Part shown: positions 36,258-45,180 of the stretch, piece after piece
Layout: each line of letters opens with the position of its first letter
How positions within the stretch are numbered: position 1 is the stretch's first letter
DNA from: Candidatus Cloacimonadota bacterium
GTDB lineage: Bacteria > Muiribacteriota > UBA6191
Direction: 5' to 3'
NCBI GenBank assembly: GCA_023954715.1
Contig: JAGSHD010000003.1
Span: forward strand, 1-64,000
Length of the DNA stretch: 64,000 nt
Notes under the pieces: model-generated
Seen by the model: only the letters and a program-made list of their open reading frames with translations
Database searches by the model: none
Told to the model about the DNA's origin: nothing
Position numbers and translations under genes: made by a program

Positions 36258-37271
36258 ATGTCTAAACCAAAAATACCTATTCAACAAATACTGTTTTTAG
36301 TAGTCCTTGTTATTTTTGTTATGAGCTATCAAAAAAAAGAGACTAAGCCGTATCAAACTTTACATGGAAAGACCATGGGTACAACTTATCATTTAAAGTT
36401 TGATTACCATGAGTCCAAAGACATTAGTAAAAAAATTAACAGTGTATTGCAAGATGTTAATCAATCAATGTCTACATATATAAAAGACTCTGAGATATCT
36501 AGGTTTAACTCTATGTCATCTACCAACGCACTTACAGTTACAAGTGACTTGTGGTTTATGGTGAGTGAAGCATTGAAAGTGTCTAAACTTAGTAAGGGAC
36601 AATATGATGTTACTGTAGGACCACTTTTGAGGGAGTATGGATTTGGACCTAATAAGAGAGTAAATTCAAGCCCTGATATTACAACTATAAACCAGATTAA
36701 AAAATATGTGGGTTACGATAAAATAAAAGTGTTAAAAAATAGTCAAATTCAAAAATTACATCCTAAGGTTCAGTTAGATTTGAATAGCATAGCCAAAGGT
36801 TATGGCGTTGATTTAATTTGTGATATTTTGAACGAGCATTCAATTAAAAACTATTTGGTTGAGGTAGGAGGGGAGATTAGGGTATCTGGAGTCTCTCCAA
36901 GAGGTGATGATTGGGTTATTGGGATCAATCAGCCAGTTAGAGGTAGTAAAGCAGATGAGTTTTATTCTGTAATACCTATAATTAATGAGTCGATGGCTAC
37001 CAGTGGTAATTACCGTAGTTTTGTACAATCTAAAGACAAAATCCTAGGTCACATTATTGATCCATTGAGTGCGAGACCAGTTCAAACTGAAGTTTTGAGT
37101 GCAACAATATTTACAAAAGACTGTTACTATGCAGATGCTTTAGCGACAATGTCTATGGTAAGTGGTTTAAAAAGATCAATAGAAATATTAGAGTCTTTAA
37201 AGGTAAGATATTATCTAATAGCAGTAAATGAAGATAAAACTCTTCAGCATTATTCAAACTTTTCAAAATAG
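36258..37271 (+). CDS. apbE: FAD:protein FMN transferase
   Basis: Attaches FMN through a phosphoester to threonines of NqrB and NqrC. An N-terminal membrane/signal segment (about 8-22) lacks a lipobox cysteine. HGKTMGTTYHLKF opens the domain. LDLNSIAKGYGVDL, VEVGGEIRVSG and SGNYRSF...GHIIDPLSARPV are family blocks, with the metal-binding Asp in DALATM. Its position directly downstream of nqrF matches the role. The 3' end overlaps the convergent protease gene by 9 bp. Confidence 0.95.
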   Translation: MSKPKIPIQQILFLVVLVIFVMSYQKKETKPYQTLHGKTMGTTYHLKFDYHESKDISKKINSVLQDVNQSMSTYIKDSEISRFNSMSSTNALTVTSDLWFMVSEALKVSKLSKGQYDVTVGPLLREYGFGPNKRVNSSPDITTINQIKKYVGYDKIKVLKNSQIQKLHPKVQLDLNSIAKGYGVDLICDILNEHSIKNYLVEVGGEIRVSGVSPRGDDWVIGINQPVRGSKADEFYSVIPIINESMATSGNYRSFVQSKDKILGHIIDPLSARPVQTEVLSATIFTKDCYYADALATMSMVSGLKRSIEILESLKVRYYLIAVNEDKTLQHYSNFSK

Positions 37272-37667
37272 GATAAATAGACCTGCATTATACCAAGCAT
37301 GCAAAATATATGATGGTAAAATAGACTTATATTGATGGTAAAAATATCCAAAACATAAGCTAGGAAAAAACACCAACCCCGCCCATATAGTCGTGTGATT
37401 GTATAAATGACAGATACTAAATAGTAATGATACTACAATAATTGTGGTGTAAATGTGTTTAGGGTAGTACCTACAAGCGTAGTGTTGGAGTGTTCCACGA
37501 AAGAAAAGCTCTTCTACTAATGGCCAACAGACTATGCCAAGTATAAGTTGTGAACTAAGATGAAAGCTATTTTTTAAAGGGATTATAAAAGATAGGATAA
37601 ACCAAGTTAAAGGCCCCAGGATAATTGCTAAAATGAAAGTTTTATCTTTCAGTAGGCTTTGTATCAC
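37263..37667 (-). CDS. CPBP-family intramembrane metalloprotease
   Basis: Short (134 aa) membrane protease of the CAAX/CPBP (Abi) family. The three signature motifs are present on predicted helices: EELFFRG (EExxxR), FSICHL (FxxxH) and HAWYN (HxxxN). It begins 2 bp after the nqrM stop and so belongs to the same transcript, next to apbE and the nqr operon. A role in NQR maturation is suggested only by this position. Other CPBP proteins process prenylated, sorted or immunity-related substrates. Confidence 0.8.
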   Translation of the reverse strand: MIQSLLKDKTFILAIILGPLTWFILSFIIPLKNSFHLSSQLILGIVCWPLVEELFFRGTLQHYACRYYPKHIYTTIIVVSLLFSICHLYNHTTIWAGLVFFPSLCFGYFYHQYKSILPSYILHAWYNAGLFILF

Positions 37668-37669
37668 TA

Positions 37670-37909
37670 CTAACTGTTTTTAGCAGCTTTCATTGCTGCC
37701 ACTAATTTGTCCTCGGTAATAGTAGAATCACAAGCGTTGGGATCACCTGTACTATCACAGATACACTCCATTTCTACTTCAACGCCATCAACCATAACCG
37801 TTTTACCACCACAAGACCCTGATAAAGTTTTACCTGTGAAAATAACGCCTACAGCAAGGCCTAAAAAACAAAGACTGAAGATTCCAAAAACTAATATAAA
37901 TGTCTGCAT
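37670..37909 (-). CDS. nqrM: NQR maturation factor NqrM
   Basis: Small membrane protein (79 aa) thought to deliver iron for the NqrD/NqrE centre. It has one N-terminal helix (about 2-25) followed by the family's cysteine pattern: GSCGGK at about 32-37, ECIC near 49-52 and a further Cys near 60. This is the DUF539/NqrM layout. An AAGGAT ribosome binding site precedes ATG 37909. It is convergent to nqrABCDEF-apbE, completing the set of assembly factors. Confidence 0.85.
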   Translation of the reverse strand: MQTFILVFGIFSLCFLGLAVGVIFTGKTLSGSCGGKTVMVDGVEVEMECICDSTGDPNACDSTITEDKLVAAMKAAKNS

Positions 37910-38092
37910 GAGCTATCCTTCGACACTCTCTTAATTGAAAAACAAGCGTGTCTAACTGCCGGATTGGTTATAATAGAGAAGTCCGGTCCCCATAGTATGA
38001 AGTAGTACTCTATAGTATAATTATAACATATTTTACAATACCTAGAGAATAGAAGCCTGCTTCGTTCCTAAATATGCAAAGAAAGGATTTAT

Positions 38093-38413
38093 ATGCAACG
38101 AAATGATTACTTCATACAAAATGAGAATGATGATATTTTTTCTCCCATTGATGAAAACTTGATACGACTAAAATTGTCCGAACTCAATCCAAACGATGGT
38201 AGTTTTTTTGTATTGCAAAACAAGCTTAAGGTAGGGGATTTTTTTCAGTGTGTAGCATCAGATGATAATTACTTTCTATGTGAAGTGAAACATAATGATA
38301 CTTTATATCAAAATCAGACTGTACATTCGTTGCCAGAGGTTATTTGTCTAATTGATACTTATTTAAAAGATGAACTTAAAATAAATAATAGCTGGAAAAA
38401 AATAATCCTTTAA
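38093..38413 (+). CDS. Hypothetical protein, 106 aa
   Basis: Acidic soluble protein without signal or membrane segment. No family is recognised. AAAGGA precedes the ATG at good spacing, and codon use resembles the neighbours. The 158 bp upstream hold several TATAAT-like words (for example 37969-37974) and a CCGGA/TCCGG dyad around them (37960-37987). Confidence 0.55.
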   Translation: MQRNDYFIQNENDDIFSPIDENLIRLKLSELNPNDGSFFVLQNKLKVGDFFQCVASDDNYFLCEVKHNDTLYQNQTVHSLPEVICLIDTYLKDELKINNSWKKIIL

Positions 38414-38467
38414 ACCAGTAGAGTCCAAAGGATTATAAATTTAAAGATTTCTAAGTTTGTAAAAAAA

Positions 38468-39166
38468 CTATTTATACATTCGATACATTTTATTTTCTTG
38501 AGCGTCTAAAAAAGGAGATGCATCATATCTTGGCTTAAGATACTGTCGTTTGACATATCTTTGATTGAAAGAAGTATCTACATGTCTAGGCTGATAATAA
38601 TTGTTTCGGTGGTGACGAGATCTTTTAGTGTAATATTGTCTTTTTTCACAGTTAGAGTGAACTCGTCTCATAAGTCGATCTAACTTACTCAATTTTCTTG
38701 AAATCTTGTGATTCCGCTTGTTATATTGTGGAGAGTAACCATTCCAGCGAGAGTCATAATAAACATTATTGTAGTTGTTTGAATTATATTTAGCCGTAGA
38801 GTCAGAATAAGTCGACAGCTCATTGAGAGCCCTTTGACATTTACTTTGGTTGTCTGAATACTGATAAGCACCAACGTTGTCTTGATAATAGCTATATTTA
38901 TGGTCTGTATACATAGCATAGTAGCGTCGCATATTGTACAGCAAAGCTTTATCTGCTACTCCATCTGGAGTAAGTCCTGCTAGCTTTTGGAACTCAATGA
39001 TAGCTGCTTTGGTTTTTGGACCATAAACACCATCGATATCACCTGTATCAATTTGCATTTCTCGTAAGTATGTTTGTATTTGAGATGTAAGTGGGTTAAA
39101 AGCTGCAATAGATAGGTTACAAAATAGAAAAATACTGAATAGGTATTGTGCTGCGATTCGAATCAT
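38468..39166 (-). CDS. Secreted peptidoglycan-binding-domain protein with Tyr/Arg-rich tail
   Basis: A signal peptide (MIRIAAQYLFSIFLFCNLSIAA) is followed by a single PG_binding_1 domain at about 27-78. It shows the classic pattern IQTYL...GDIDGVYGPKTKAAIIEFQK...DGVADKALL. The remaining 150 residues are low in complexity and very rich in Tyr, Arg, Asn and Ser, with only two Cys. The tail suggests a structural or cross-linkable cell-wall protein, but that is inference. The upstream 225 bp are AT-rich with no clear feature. Confidence 0.75.
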   Translation of the reverse strand: MIRIAAQYLFSIFLFCNLSIAAFNPLTSQIQTYLREMQIDTGDIDGVYGPKTKAAIIEFQKLAGLTPDGVADKALLYNMRRYYAMYTDHKYSYYQDNVGAYQYSDNQSKCQRALNELSTYSDSTAKYNSNNYNNVYYDSRWNGYSPQYNKRNHKISRKLSKLDRLMRRVHSNCEKRQYYTKRSRHHRNNYYQPRHVDTSFNQRYVKRQYLKPRYDASPFLDAQENKMYRMYK

Positions 39167-39391
39167 TTGATCCTCCGGTAATATATGAATTTAATTGATA
39201 CGAAAGAGTATATATTTAATTTGTCAGTTTTTGTACAATATAGTTGTAATTTGTTTTATTAGATTTATAATCTCATACATTGTTTTATTAAATTTCTACA
39301 AATTTGGTAATTAATTCTGGTGATGATGGATTAAAAATTAGTTTTTATTAGCTAAAAAAACTTGTCGGATAAGGATATAAAGGTTTAGCAA

Positions 39392-40474
39392 TTGAAGTTT
39401 GAATCTCCAAAAAAGAAAATAGCCTTTTTTATACCTGATTTTAGTATGGGAGGGACTCTAACACTGCTAAAGAGTTTACTCTCTAATCTTTCTAAGCATT
39501 TTGACTTATATGTAGTTGTCCAAAAAGATATTAAGGGTTTAGACCTAAATGTGACTATATTTAGATTACAAACAAGTAATACATTGCTATCAATATTTAG
39601 GCTACGAACCTTATGTAAAAAACATAGGTTTATGTGCGTATTTAGTTTTATGGAGAGGGCTAACTTAATATCATATATTGCTAATTTGTATCTACCTTGC
39701 CATAGTGTACTCTCAGTTCATAACTCTCCACAACAAGCATTCAAACATCGTACCATGCTCAAGCGTCTGGCATCGGACTTTTTGTACCGTAGCATAAAAA
39801 AACAATCACCTATTGTTGCAGTTTCAGAGGGTATTAGTAACGAACTTCGAAAAACCTATAGATTGAAAAATGTCACTACTATATACAACTCAATAGCAAA
39901 GGTTACTGGCGTTCAAAATTCTGACTATCAATCACCTGTATTACTCACTCATTGTAGATTGGTAAGACAAAAGCGTTTGGATATATTGATTGATAGTGTT
40001 CATAAATTACGACAAAAGCATCAAAACTTTAAGTTAGTTATTGTAGGAGATGGGCCTTTAAAGGCTGAACTTAACAATAAAATAGATGACTTAAACTGTG
40101 TTAACTATGTAAAAGTAGAAAGTAATCTTAATCCAGATTTAGTATTAAAAGGCTCACATATCTATCTTCAAAGTTCTAAATTTGAAGGGTTTGGAATTGC
40201 AATGCTTGAGGCTATGTCTTTTGGACTTGCTGTAGTAGCTGTAGATTGTGACTACGGCCCTAGAGAAATCTTAAAGTCTAAATATGGAATCTTAGTAAAT
40301 GATGGCCAAAGATCACAAATTGTGGATGACTTAAATAATGTATTATCTAAACTATTATCTGATTACAAGCAAATTGAAAAGTGGAGATACCTCGCGTTAG
40401 AAGGTGCAGATTACTTTACGAGTGATAAGATCATACAGAAATACATTAAATTGTTTAATGATTTAAGCAAATAG
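39392..40474 (+). CDS. Glycosyltransferase family 4 (GT-B fold)
   Basis: Predicted cytoplasmic or membrane-associated glycosyltransferase acting on cell-surface glycans. The N-terminal domain begins KKIAFFIPDFSMGGT with the glycine loop typical of the group. The C-terminal donor-binding domain has HCRLVRQKRLDILI, VIVGDGPLKAEL and the E-x7-E motif in SKFEGFGIAMLEAMSFG. The start is TTG 39392 with AAAGG upstream. It stands alone, without other polysaccharide genes, so the acceptor is unknown. Confidence 0.85.
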   Translation: MKFESPKKKIAFFIPDFSMGGTLTLLKSLLSNLSKHFDLYVVVQKDIKGLDLNVTIFRLQTSNTLLSIFRLRTLCKKHRFMCVFSFMERANLISYIANLYLPCHSVLSVHNSPQQAFKHRTMLKRLASDFLYRSIKKQSPIVAVSEGISNELRKTYRLKNVTTIYNSIAKVTGVQNSDYQSPVLLTHCRLVRQKRLDILIDSVHKLRQKHQNFKLVIVGDGPLKAELNNKIDDLNCVNYVKVESNLNPDLVLKGSHIYLQSSKFEGFGIAMLEAMSFGLAVVAVDCDYGPREILKSKYGILVNDGQRSQIVDDLNNVLSKLLSDYKQIEKWRYLALEGADYFTSDKIIQKYIKLFNDLSK

Positions 40475-40516
40475 GCCTTGAATATAACTTAATGCTATCC
40501 AAGACCTATATTTCAT

Positions 40517-42181
40517 TTACTTCTTTTTAATCTTAAAAGAGTCTTTTAAAGAAACAGTTCGATTGAATACGAGTGCTTCAGAAGTAGAATCTTTATCAAC
40601 GCAAAAGTATCCCGTTCTTTCAAATTGAAAGCCATCACCAGAGTTTAAATTTCCTAGATTATTTTCGATTTTACAGTTATGTAAGACGGTAAGAGAATTA
40701 GGGTTTAAATCATCTAAATAGTTGTCAAATGACTGAGGGTTTTCACTTTTAAATAGGCGATCATACAAACGTACCTCCACATCTTGAGCATACTTGGCGG
40801 ATACCCAATGGGCTGTACCTTTGACTTTTCTTCCATCAGCAGCTTTACCGCAGAAGGCTTCTTGATCATAAGTACATCTTAGTTCTATGATGTTTCCGTC
40901 TTGGTCTTTGATAACTTCTTGGCATTTTATAAAATAAGAGTTTTTGAGTTTAACCTCTCCCCCAGGTTGAAGGCGAAAGTACTTTTCTGGTGGGTTTTCC
41001 ATAAAGTCATCATGATCAATAAATATCTCTCTTGTAAAAGGTAACTCGCGATAGGAAGTATTTGGATCTTCTGGATTTACTTTAGCCTTTAAATACTCTA
41101 CTTTGTCTTCAGGATAGTTTTCTATAACAACTTTTAATGGATTCAAAATAGCCATAGCTCTTTTTGCATTTTTGTTTAGATCCTCACGAATACAATACTC
41201 TAAAAGTGCAATATCTACTGTGGAGTCCACTTTAGCTATACCGATTCGGCTACAAAACTCCTTGATAGACCCGGGGGTATAGCCTCTTCGCCTAAGTCCA
41301 GCAATCGTTGGTAGGCGAGGATCATCCCATGAGTTTACAGCTTTTGTTTCAACAAGTTCAAGAAGCTTTCTCTTGGATAGAACAGTATAGTTGATATTTA
41401 AACGGGCAAATTCAATTTGTTGTGGATGGCATTCGATGTCAAGCTCATCAATAAACCAGTCATATAGCGGTCTATGATTTTCAAATTCAAGAGTACATAA
41501 AGAATGTGTTATACCTTCAATAGAGTCACTCATACAATGAGCGTAATCATACATAGGGTATATCTTGAATTTATCTCCCGTGCGATGATGTGGAGCATTT
41601 TTAACACGGTACACCGCTGGATCTCTCATATTTAGATTAGGAGAAGCCATATCGATTTTAGCTCGTAAAACATATTTACCTTCTTCAAAGTCACCGTTTG
41701 CCATTTTGGTAAATAGCTCTAAATTTTCTTCGATGCTTCTGTCTCTAAAAGGACTATTTTTACCAGCTTCAGTTAGTGTGCCGCGATACTCTCTCATTTG
41801 CTCTACATCCAACTCACAAATATAGGCTTTACCCATTTTAATGAGCTCGATAGCATAATTATAAAGTTTATCAAAATAATCTGAAGAGTAGAACAACTTA
41901 TCTTGCCAGTCAAATCCAAGCCACTTTACATCTTCTTTGATTGAATCAACGTACATGGTGTCTTCGTTTGCTGGATTGGTATCATCAAAACGAAGGTGAC
42001 AAGGTCCATTATAATCATCTGCTATACCAAAATTAAGACAAATAGACTTGGCATGTCCAATATGTAAAAATCCGTTTGGTTCTGGGGGAAACCTAGTAAC
42101 TACACGGTCTCCGTTTTTTTGTGTTCTTAGATCATTGTCAATGATACTTCTGATGAAGTTTTTACTTTTAGTTTTAGCCAT
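40517..42181 (-). CDS. glnS: Glutaminyl-tRNA synthetase
   Basis: Charges tRNA-Gln directly with glutamine. The class I signature PPEPNGFLHIGHAKS (about 31-45) contains HIGH. The KMSKS-type loop is VLSKRKL near 269. The anticodon-binding beta-barrel domains fill the C-terminal half. The length, 554 aa, equals that of Escherichia coli GlnS and the N-terminus is of the bacterial type. It is convergent with the glycosyltransferase. A 40-bp imperfect dyad (ATAGGcCTTG and CAAGaCCTAT, about 40471-40510) lies between the two stops. Confidence 0.96.
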   Translation of the reverse strand: MAKTKSKNFIRSIIDNDLRTQKNGDRVVTRFPPEPNGFLHIGHAKSICLNFGIADDYNGPCHLRFDDTNPANEDTMYVDSIKEDVKWLGFDWQDKLFYSSDYFDKLYNYAIELIKMGKAYICELDVEQMREYRGTLTEAGKNSPFRDRSIEENLELFTKMANGDFEEGKYVLRAKIDMASPNLNMRDPAVYRVKNAPHHRTGDKFKIYPMYDYAHCMSDSIEGITHSLCTLEFENHRPLYDWFIDELDIECHPQQIEFARLNINYTVLSKRKLLELVETKAVNSWDDPRLPTIAGLRRRGYTPGSIKEFCSRIGIAKVDSTVDIALLEYCIREDLNKNAKRAMAILNPLKVVIENYPEDKVEYLKAKVNPEDPNTSYRELPFTREIFIDHDDFMENPPEKYFRLQPGGEVKLKNSYFIKCQEVIKDQDGNIIELRCTYDQEAFCGKAADGRKVKGTAHWVSAKYAQDVEVRLYDRLFKSENPQSFDNYLDDLNPNSLTVLHNCKIENNLGNLNSGDGFQFERTGYFCVDKDSTSEALVFNRTVSLKDSFKIKKK

Positions 42182-42488
42182 TTTGTATCCTGTATTACAA
42201 ATTATAAGTTTGTCAAATATGAAAAGGTTGTTCGCGTTAAATAGACATTAATTTAGCTTGTTTACCTATCGTAAAATTAAGCGAAAAGAAGTATACAAAA
42301 ACTATCTGTATTTGTCTCTTTTTTGTTTGAATATTTCTCTTTGAAAGAGGTTAAAACTAGAAATAAGATTAAAATTTCTTGTGAATCACTTTAAAGATGT
42401 GTAATTTTTTAAACTAAATCTTGAATTCCGTGCTAAAAATAAGTACATTGCAACTATAAAACAATGTTTGCATAAAAGGGCTACGAAA
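42182..42488. other. Intergenic region upstream of glnS and the small membrane protein
   Basis: 307 bp, AT-rich, divergent promoter region. The only clear structures are the short perfect dyad CTCTTT-g-AAAGAG (42337-42349) and a possible rightward promoter, TTGAAT (42421-42426) with TACATT (42444-42449) at 17-bp spacing. No coding frame stands out. Confidence 0.35.
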
Positions 42489-42695
42489 ATGGAAAAAGAA
42501 AAGAACGGTATTTTGGTACCAATCAATATTGGGATCGCAATTTGTATCTATATAGTATTTTTATGGGTTTCTGGACATAGTACAAATGGAGTACATGAAA
42601 GTTCATTAGCTGCTTCTGGTACATTTAAAGTATCTAAAGAATTAAAAGTTACTAAACCTCAAGAGGCTATTGCAGAGCAAAAAGATTCGCATTAA
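42489..42695 (+). CDS. Small single-pass membrane protein, 68 aa
   Basis: A charged N-terminus (MEKEKNG) is followed by one hydrophobic helix (about 8-29, GILVPINIGIAICIYIVFLW) and a polar tail rich in Ser, Lys and Glu. No family is recognised. ATG 42489 has AAAAGGG eight bases upstream. A TTG at 42468 would extend the frame by seven residues. It is monocistronic, closed by a strong terminator. Confidence 0.6.
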   Translation: MEKEKNGILVPINIGIAICIYIVFLWVSGHSTNGVHESSLAASGTFKVSKELKVTKPQEAIAEQKDSH

Positions 42696-42726
42696 TATCC
42701 TCCATATCTTTTCGATATGAGTCATT

Positions 42727-42758
42727 AAAAAAAACTACCCATGGGTAGTTTTTTTTTT
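42727..42758. terminator. Bidirectional terminator after the small membrane protein
   Basis: An A run, the perfect palindrome ACTACCCATGGGTAGT (42734-42749) and a long T run. Following DNA to 42967 is AT-rich with no clear feature. Confidence 0.9.
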
Positions 42759-42967
42759 GTCTTTGTATAAATTAAAGACTTAGATACTATGTGATATTCA
42801 CTAAATGCTAAAAATTTGGGCAAGAATTGTTTGTCTTAATCAAATATCATAGTAAATGCGTTCAATAGACATTAATTGAAAGTATATATAATAAGATAAG
42901 ACCCTAAGGTACATTTTAAATTGTATAAAAGACTTTGGATATACGAAGTTGAAGATAGGGTATTTCG

Positions 42968-43864
42968 ATGAAAACGATAAGAGTAATCACTATTTTAGGA
43001 CTTGTTCTAATTAATATGGTTCATACTGGGGATGATGGATTAGTAGACCACACCCAACTCATTAAAAAATTAATGATGCAAAACTCCAATTTACTATCAT
43101 TGATCAGCGAGATCAGAGAACAAGAGAAATTGGATAACACTACTAGTAATAATTCTCCATCAATTGAAAAGAGTCGATTTAGAGAAACTGAAGTTACTCG
43201 GCAGGTAGTTAATCCTACCAAAGCCCCTACAAATGTATATAGAAAGAAAGAATGCCACGTAATAAAGCCTAAAATGATTGTAAATGAAAATACAAACAGT
43301 AATCAGCCTCAGAATAATGATTCACAATTGTTAGAGTTGATGCGAAGACAAGCAACTCAGTATCAAGAAGTAATTTTAGAGTTGGAAGAAGAAGAAAGTA
43401 AACTGTCTGTTTCAGCAGGGCAAAGATATGATTTAGATGGCGCAAAAAACTCCTCAAAATACGCTCAAGTGGCTTATAGGGTTGGTGATAAATCTCATGC
43501 TTTTGTAGAGCTACAAAAGCGAAAAATCAATGATATTTTTTCTGGACACACCAAAAATGTATGTGTAGGTCTAAAAAAATATTTTAGACAAAAAGATGAA
43601 AAATTTACCCCTTATGGAGCTGTCATGTATACCATGCAACTTGCTGATATGGGAGGGGATTTAAGTTATGATTTAGATCAAAGTGCTATTCGGTCCATCG
43701 CTGCTAGGATCGGCCTAGAGTGTAAAATTGATAAACATGCAAAATTTGATTTATTTTATGAAAAGGGCGGAAAGGATGATCATCTTCTTAAAGTAGATGG
43801 CTCCACAAGAACCTTAAAGGCAGAAAAATCAGTTATAGGAATGGGAGTAAATTATGAGTTTTGA
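42968..43864 (+). CDS. Predicted small outer-membrane beta-barrel with coiled-coil N-terminus
   Basis: A signal peptide (MKTIRVITILGLVLINMVHTG) leads into a helical segment (about 25-55 and 105-140, coiled-coil-like LELMRRQ...EVILELEEEES). About 155 residues of alternating strands follow (KLSVSAGQRYDL, AQVAYRVG, AFVELQKR, and so on) ending GMGVNYEF. A C-terminal phenylalanine is the usual BAM recognition signal. The strand region would suit an eight-strand barrel. Function unknown. The next gene overlaps the 3' end by 11 bp. Confidence 0.65.
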   Translation: MKTIRVITILGLVLINMVHTGDDGLVDHTQLIKKLMMQNSNLLSLISEIREQEKLDNTTSNNSPSIEKSRFRETEVTRQVVNPTKAPTNVYRKKECHVIKPKMIVNENTNSNQPQNNDSQLLELMRRQATQYQEVILELEEEESKLSVSAGQRYDLDGAKNSSKYAQVAYRVGDKSHAFVELQKRKINDIFSGHTKNVCVGLKKYFRQKDEKFTPYGAVMYTMQLADMGGDLSYDLDQSAIRSIAARIGLECKIDKHAKFDLFYEKGGKDDHLLKVDGSTRTLKAEKSVIGMGVNYEF

Positions 43865-44315
43865 TGCAGCAATGATAATTGAACACTTCGGGTTAACACC
43901 ACTGGAATTTGAAGGTGGTTACTACAAGCAAACATATATTAAAGAAAATGAGAAAGAGATTGTCTCAACTTGTATTTATTATCTTTTAACAAAGGATACT
44001 AAGAGCATTTTACATAAATTAAAAAGTGATGAAGTTTACCATTTCTACTTAGGAGATCCTGTAGAATTAACAGTATTAGGAGATGACGGGAAAAACGTTA
44101 CCCTAGGCAATAATGTTTTTGATGGAGAAGAACTGCAATACGTAGTAAAAGCTGGAGAGTGGCAAGGTTCTTGTTTAAAGAAAGATGGTACTTGGGCTTT
44201 ACTGGGAACTACTATGGCTCCCGGGTTTAAATTGGAGGACTTTGAAGCTGGCAACAAAGAAAAGTTAATGGTAAAATATCCTAGTTTTATATCAAAAATC
44301 GAGACTCTAACTTAG
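43854..44315 (+). CDS. Cupin of the DUF985 family
   Basis: Single-domain beta-barrel (cupin_5). Family blocks are complete: GGYYKQTY, IYYLLTKD...LHKLKSDEVYHFYLGDPVEL with the histidine pair, VVKAGEWQGSCL and TTMAPGFKLEDFEAG. Members are thought to be metal- or sugar-binding but the reaction is unknown. The length of 153 aa is typical. It is translationally coupled to the barrel gene upstream and followed 8 bp later by the DUF6901-like gene. Confidence 0.9.
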   Translation: MSFDAAMIIEHFGLTPLEFEGGYYKQTYIKENEKEIVSTCIYYLLTKDTKSILHKLKSDEVYHFYLGDPVELTVLGDDGKNVTLGNNVFDGEELQYVVKAGEWQGSCLKKDGTWALLGTTMAPGFKLEDFEAGNKEKLMVKYPSFISKIETLT

Positions 44316-44323
44316 GCTAATTA

Positions 44324-45046
44324 ATGAATAAATCTTTTAAGATAACATACGAATTTTGTTTGTCAGATGATGAGTCCGTTCGATTTGACTTCAAAATTTG
44401 TAGCTCATCTTTACAGATTTCACATGATACAGTAAATCCACCGTCTGAGTGGACCCGCTTATCTAATAAGCAATGTACAAATTGCCCTTTATCTGTTGAT
44501 CAGATTCAAAACTGTCCATTGGCACTTAGTTTAGATCCAATCTTACAGGACATGAGTAAAGTGATTAGTTATGAAAATATCTCCATAAAAGTTACTACAA
44601 ATCAACGCGTTATCTCACAAAATACTACAGCACAAAGAGGACTTAGCTCATTGATGGGCTTAGTTATAGCAACATCAGGTTGCCCTCATACTTCCTTTTT
44701 TAAACCTATGGCTCGTTTTCATCTACCAATGGCCGAGTCTTCAGAAACCCTCTACAGGGCAGCAAGCATGTATCTATTATCTCAATATCATAGACAGGTA
44801 GAGGGCCATACACCCGACTGGAACATGGAAGGTCTTCAAAATGTTTATAAAAATATGCAGGTTGTCAATCGGCATATTGCTAACCGCTTGAGAGAAGTTT
44901 GTGAAAAGGATGCTATGCTAAATGCACTAATTTTGTTAGATTTATTTACTCAGACTGTACCACCAAGTATAGATGAATATATGATAGAAATGAAGGATTG
45001 GTTCAGTGCATACTTTGATTTTTCTGACTTGATTGAACCTAAGTAA
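44324..45046 (+). CDS. Conserved protein, DUF6901-like
   Basis: 240-residue cytoplasmic protein with a conserved cysteine block C-x2-CPL...NCPLA (about 51-67). It is followed by SSLMGLVIATSGCPHTSFFKPMARFHLPMA (about 105-135) and a helical C-terminal half. I recognise the family pattern, which I believe is DUF6901, but its function is not known. The Cys/His positions could bind a metal. Third gene of the run starting at 42968. Confidence 0.65.
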   Translation: MNKSFKITYEFCLSDDESVRFDFKICSSSLQISHDTVNPPSEWTRLSNKQCTNCPLSVDQIQNCPLALSLDPILQDMSKVISYENISIKVTTNQRVISQNTTAQRGLSSLMGLVIATSGCPHTSFFKPMARFHLPMAESSETLYRAASMYLLSQYHRQVEGHTPDWNMEGLQNVYKNMQVVNRHIANRLREVCEKDAMLNALILLDLFTQTVPPSIDEYMIEMKDWFSAYFDFSDLIEPK

Positions 45047-45093
45047 TATTTTAATTATAAAGTAGTCAAAAATCCTGTATAATGTCATTAAAT

Positions 45094-45113
45094 TGTGTGA
45101 TTTAGATCACTTA
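45094..45113. promoter_or_regulatory. Crp/Fnr-family operator upstream of the lipoprotein gene
   Basis: TGTGA-tttaga-TCACT lies at 45096-45111 inside TTGTGTGATTTAGATCACTTAA, with GTGAT/ATCAC perfectly symmetrical. This is one base from the Crp consensus TGTGA-N6-TCACA. A TATAAT at 45078-45083 lies just upstream (site would then repress). A weaker TATTTT at 45159-45164 lies downstream (site would then activate). Confidence 0.55.
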
Positions 45114-45180
45114 ATAATACAAAACTTACCTCTATTGCCTAATAGACAAAGTAGATAGTATTTTATAAAGTTGAGAATAT

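Noticed and set aside
37263..37667. Exosortase/CTERM-sorting partner protease
   Set aside because: No CTERM-tagged substrate or exosortase is visible, and the neighbouring small protein is NqrM rather than a tagged substrate.
40471..40510. Dyad between the glycosyltransferase and glnS as a bidirectional terminator
   Set aside because: The stem has a mismatch and neither side is followed by a convincing T run. Mentioned only under glnS.
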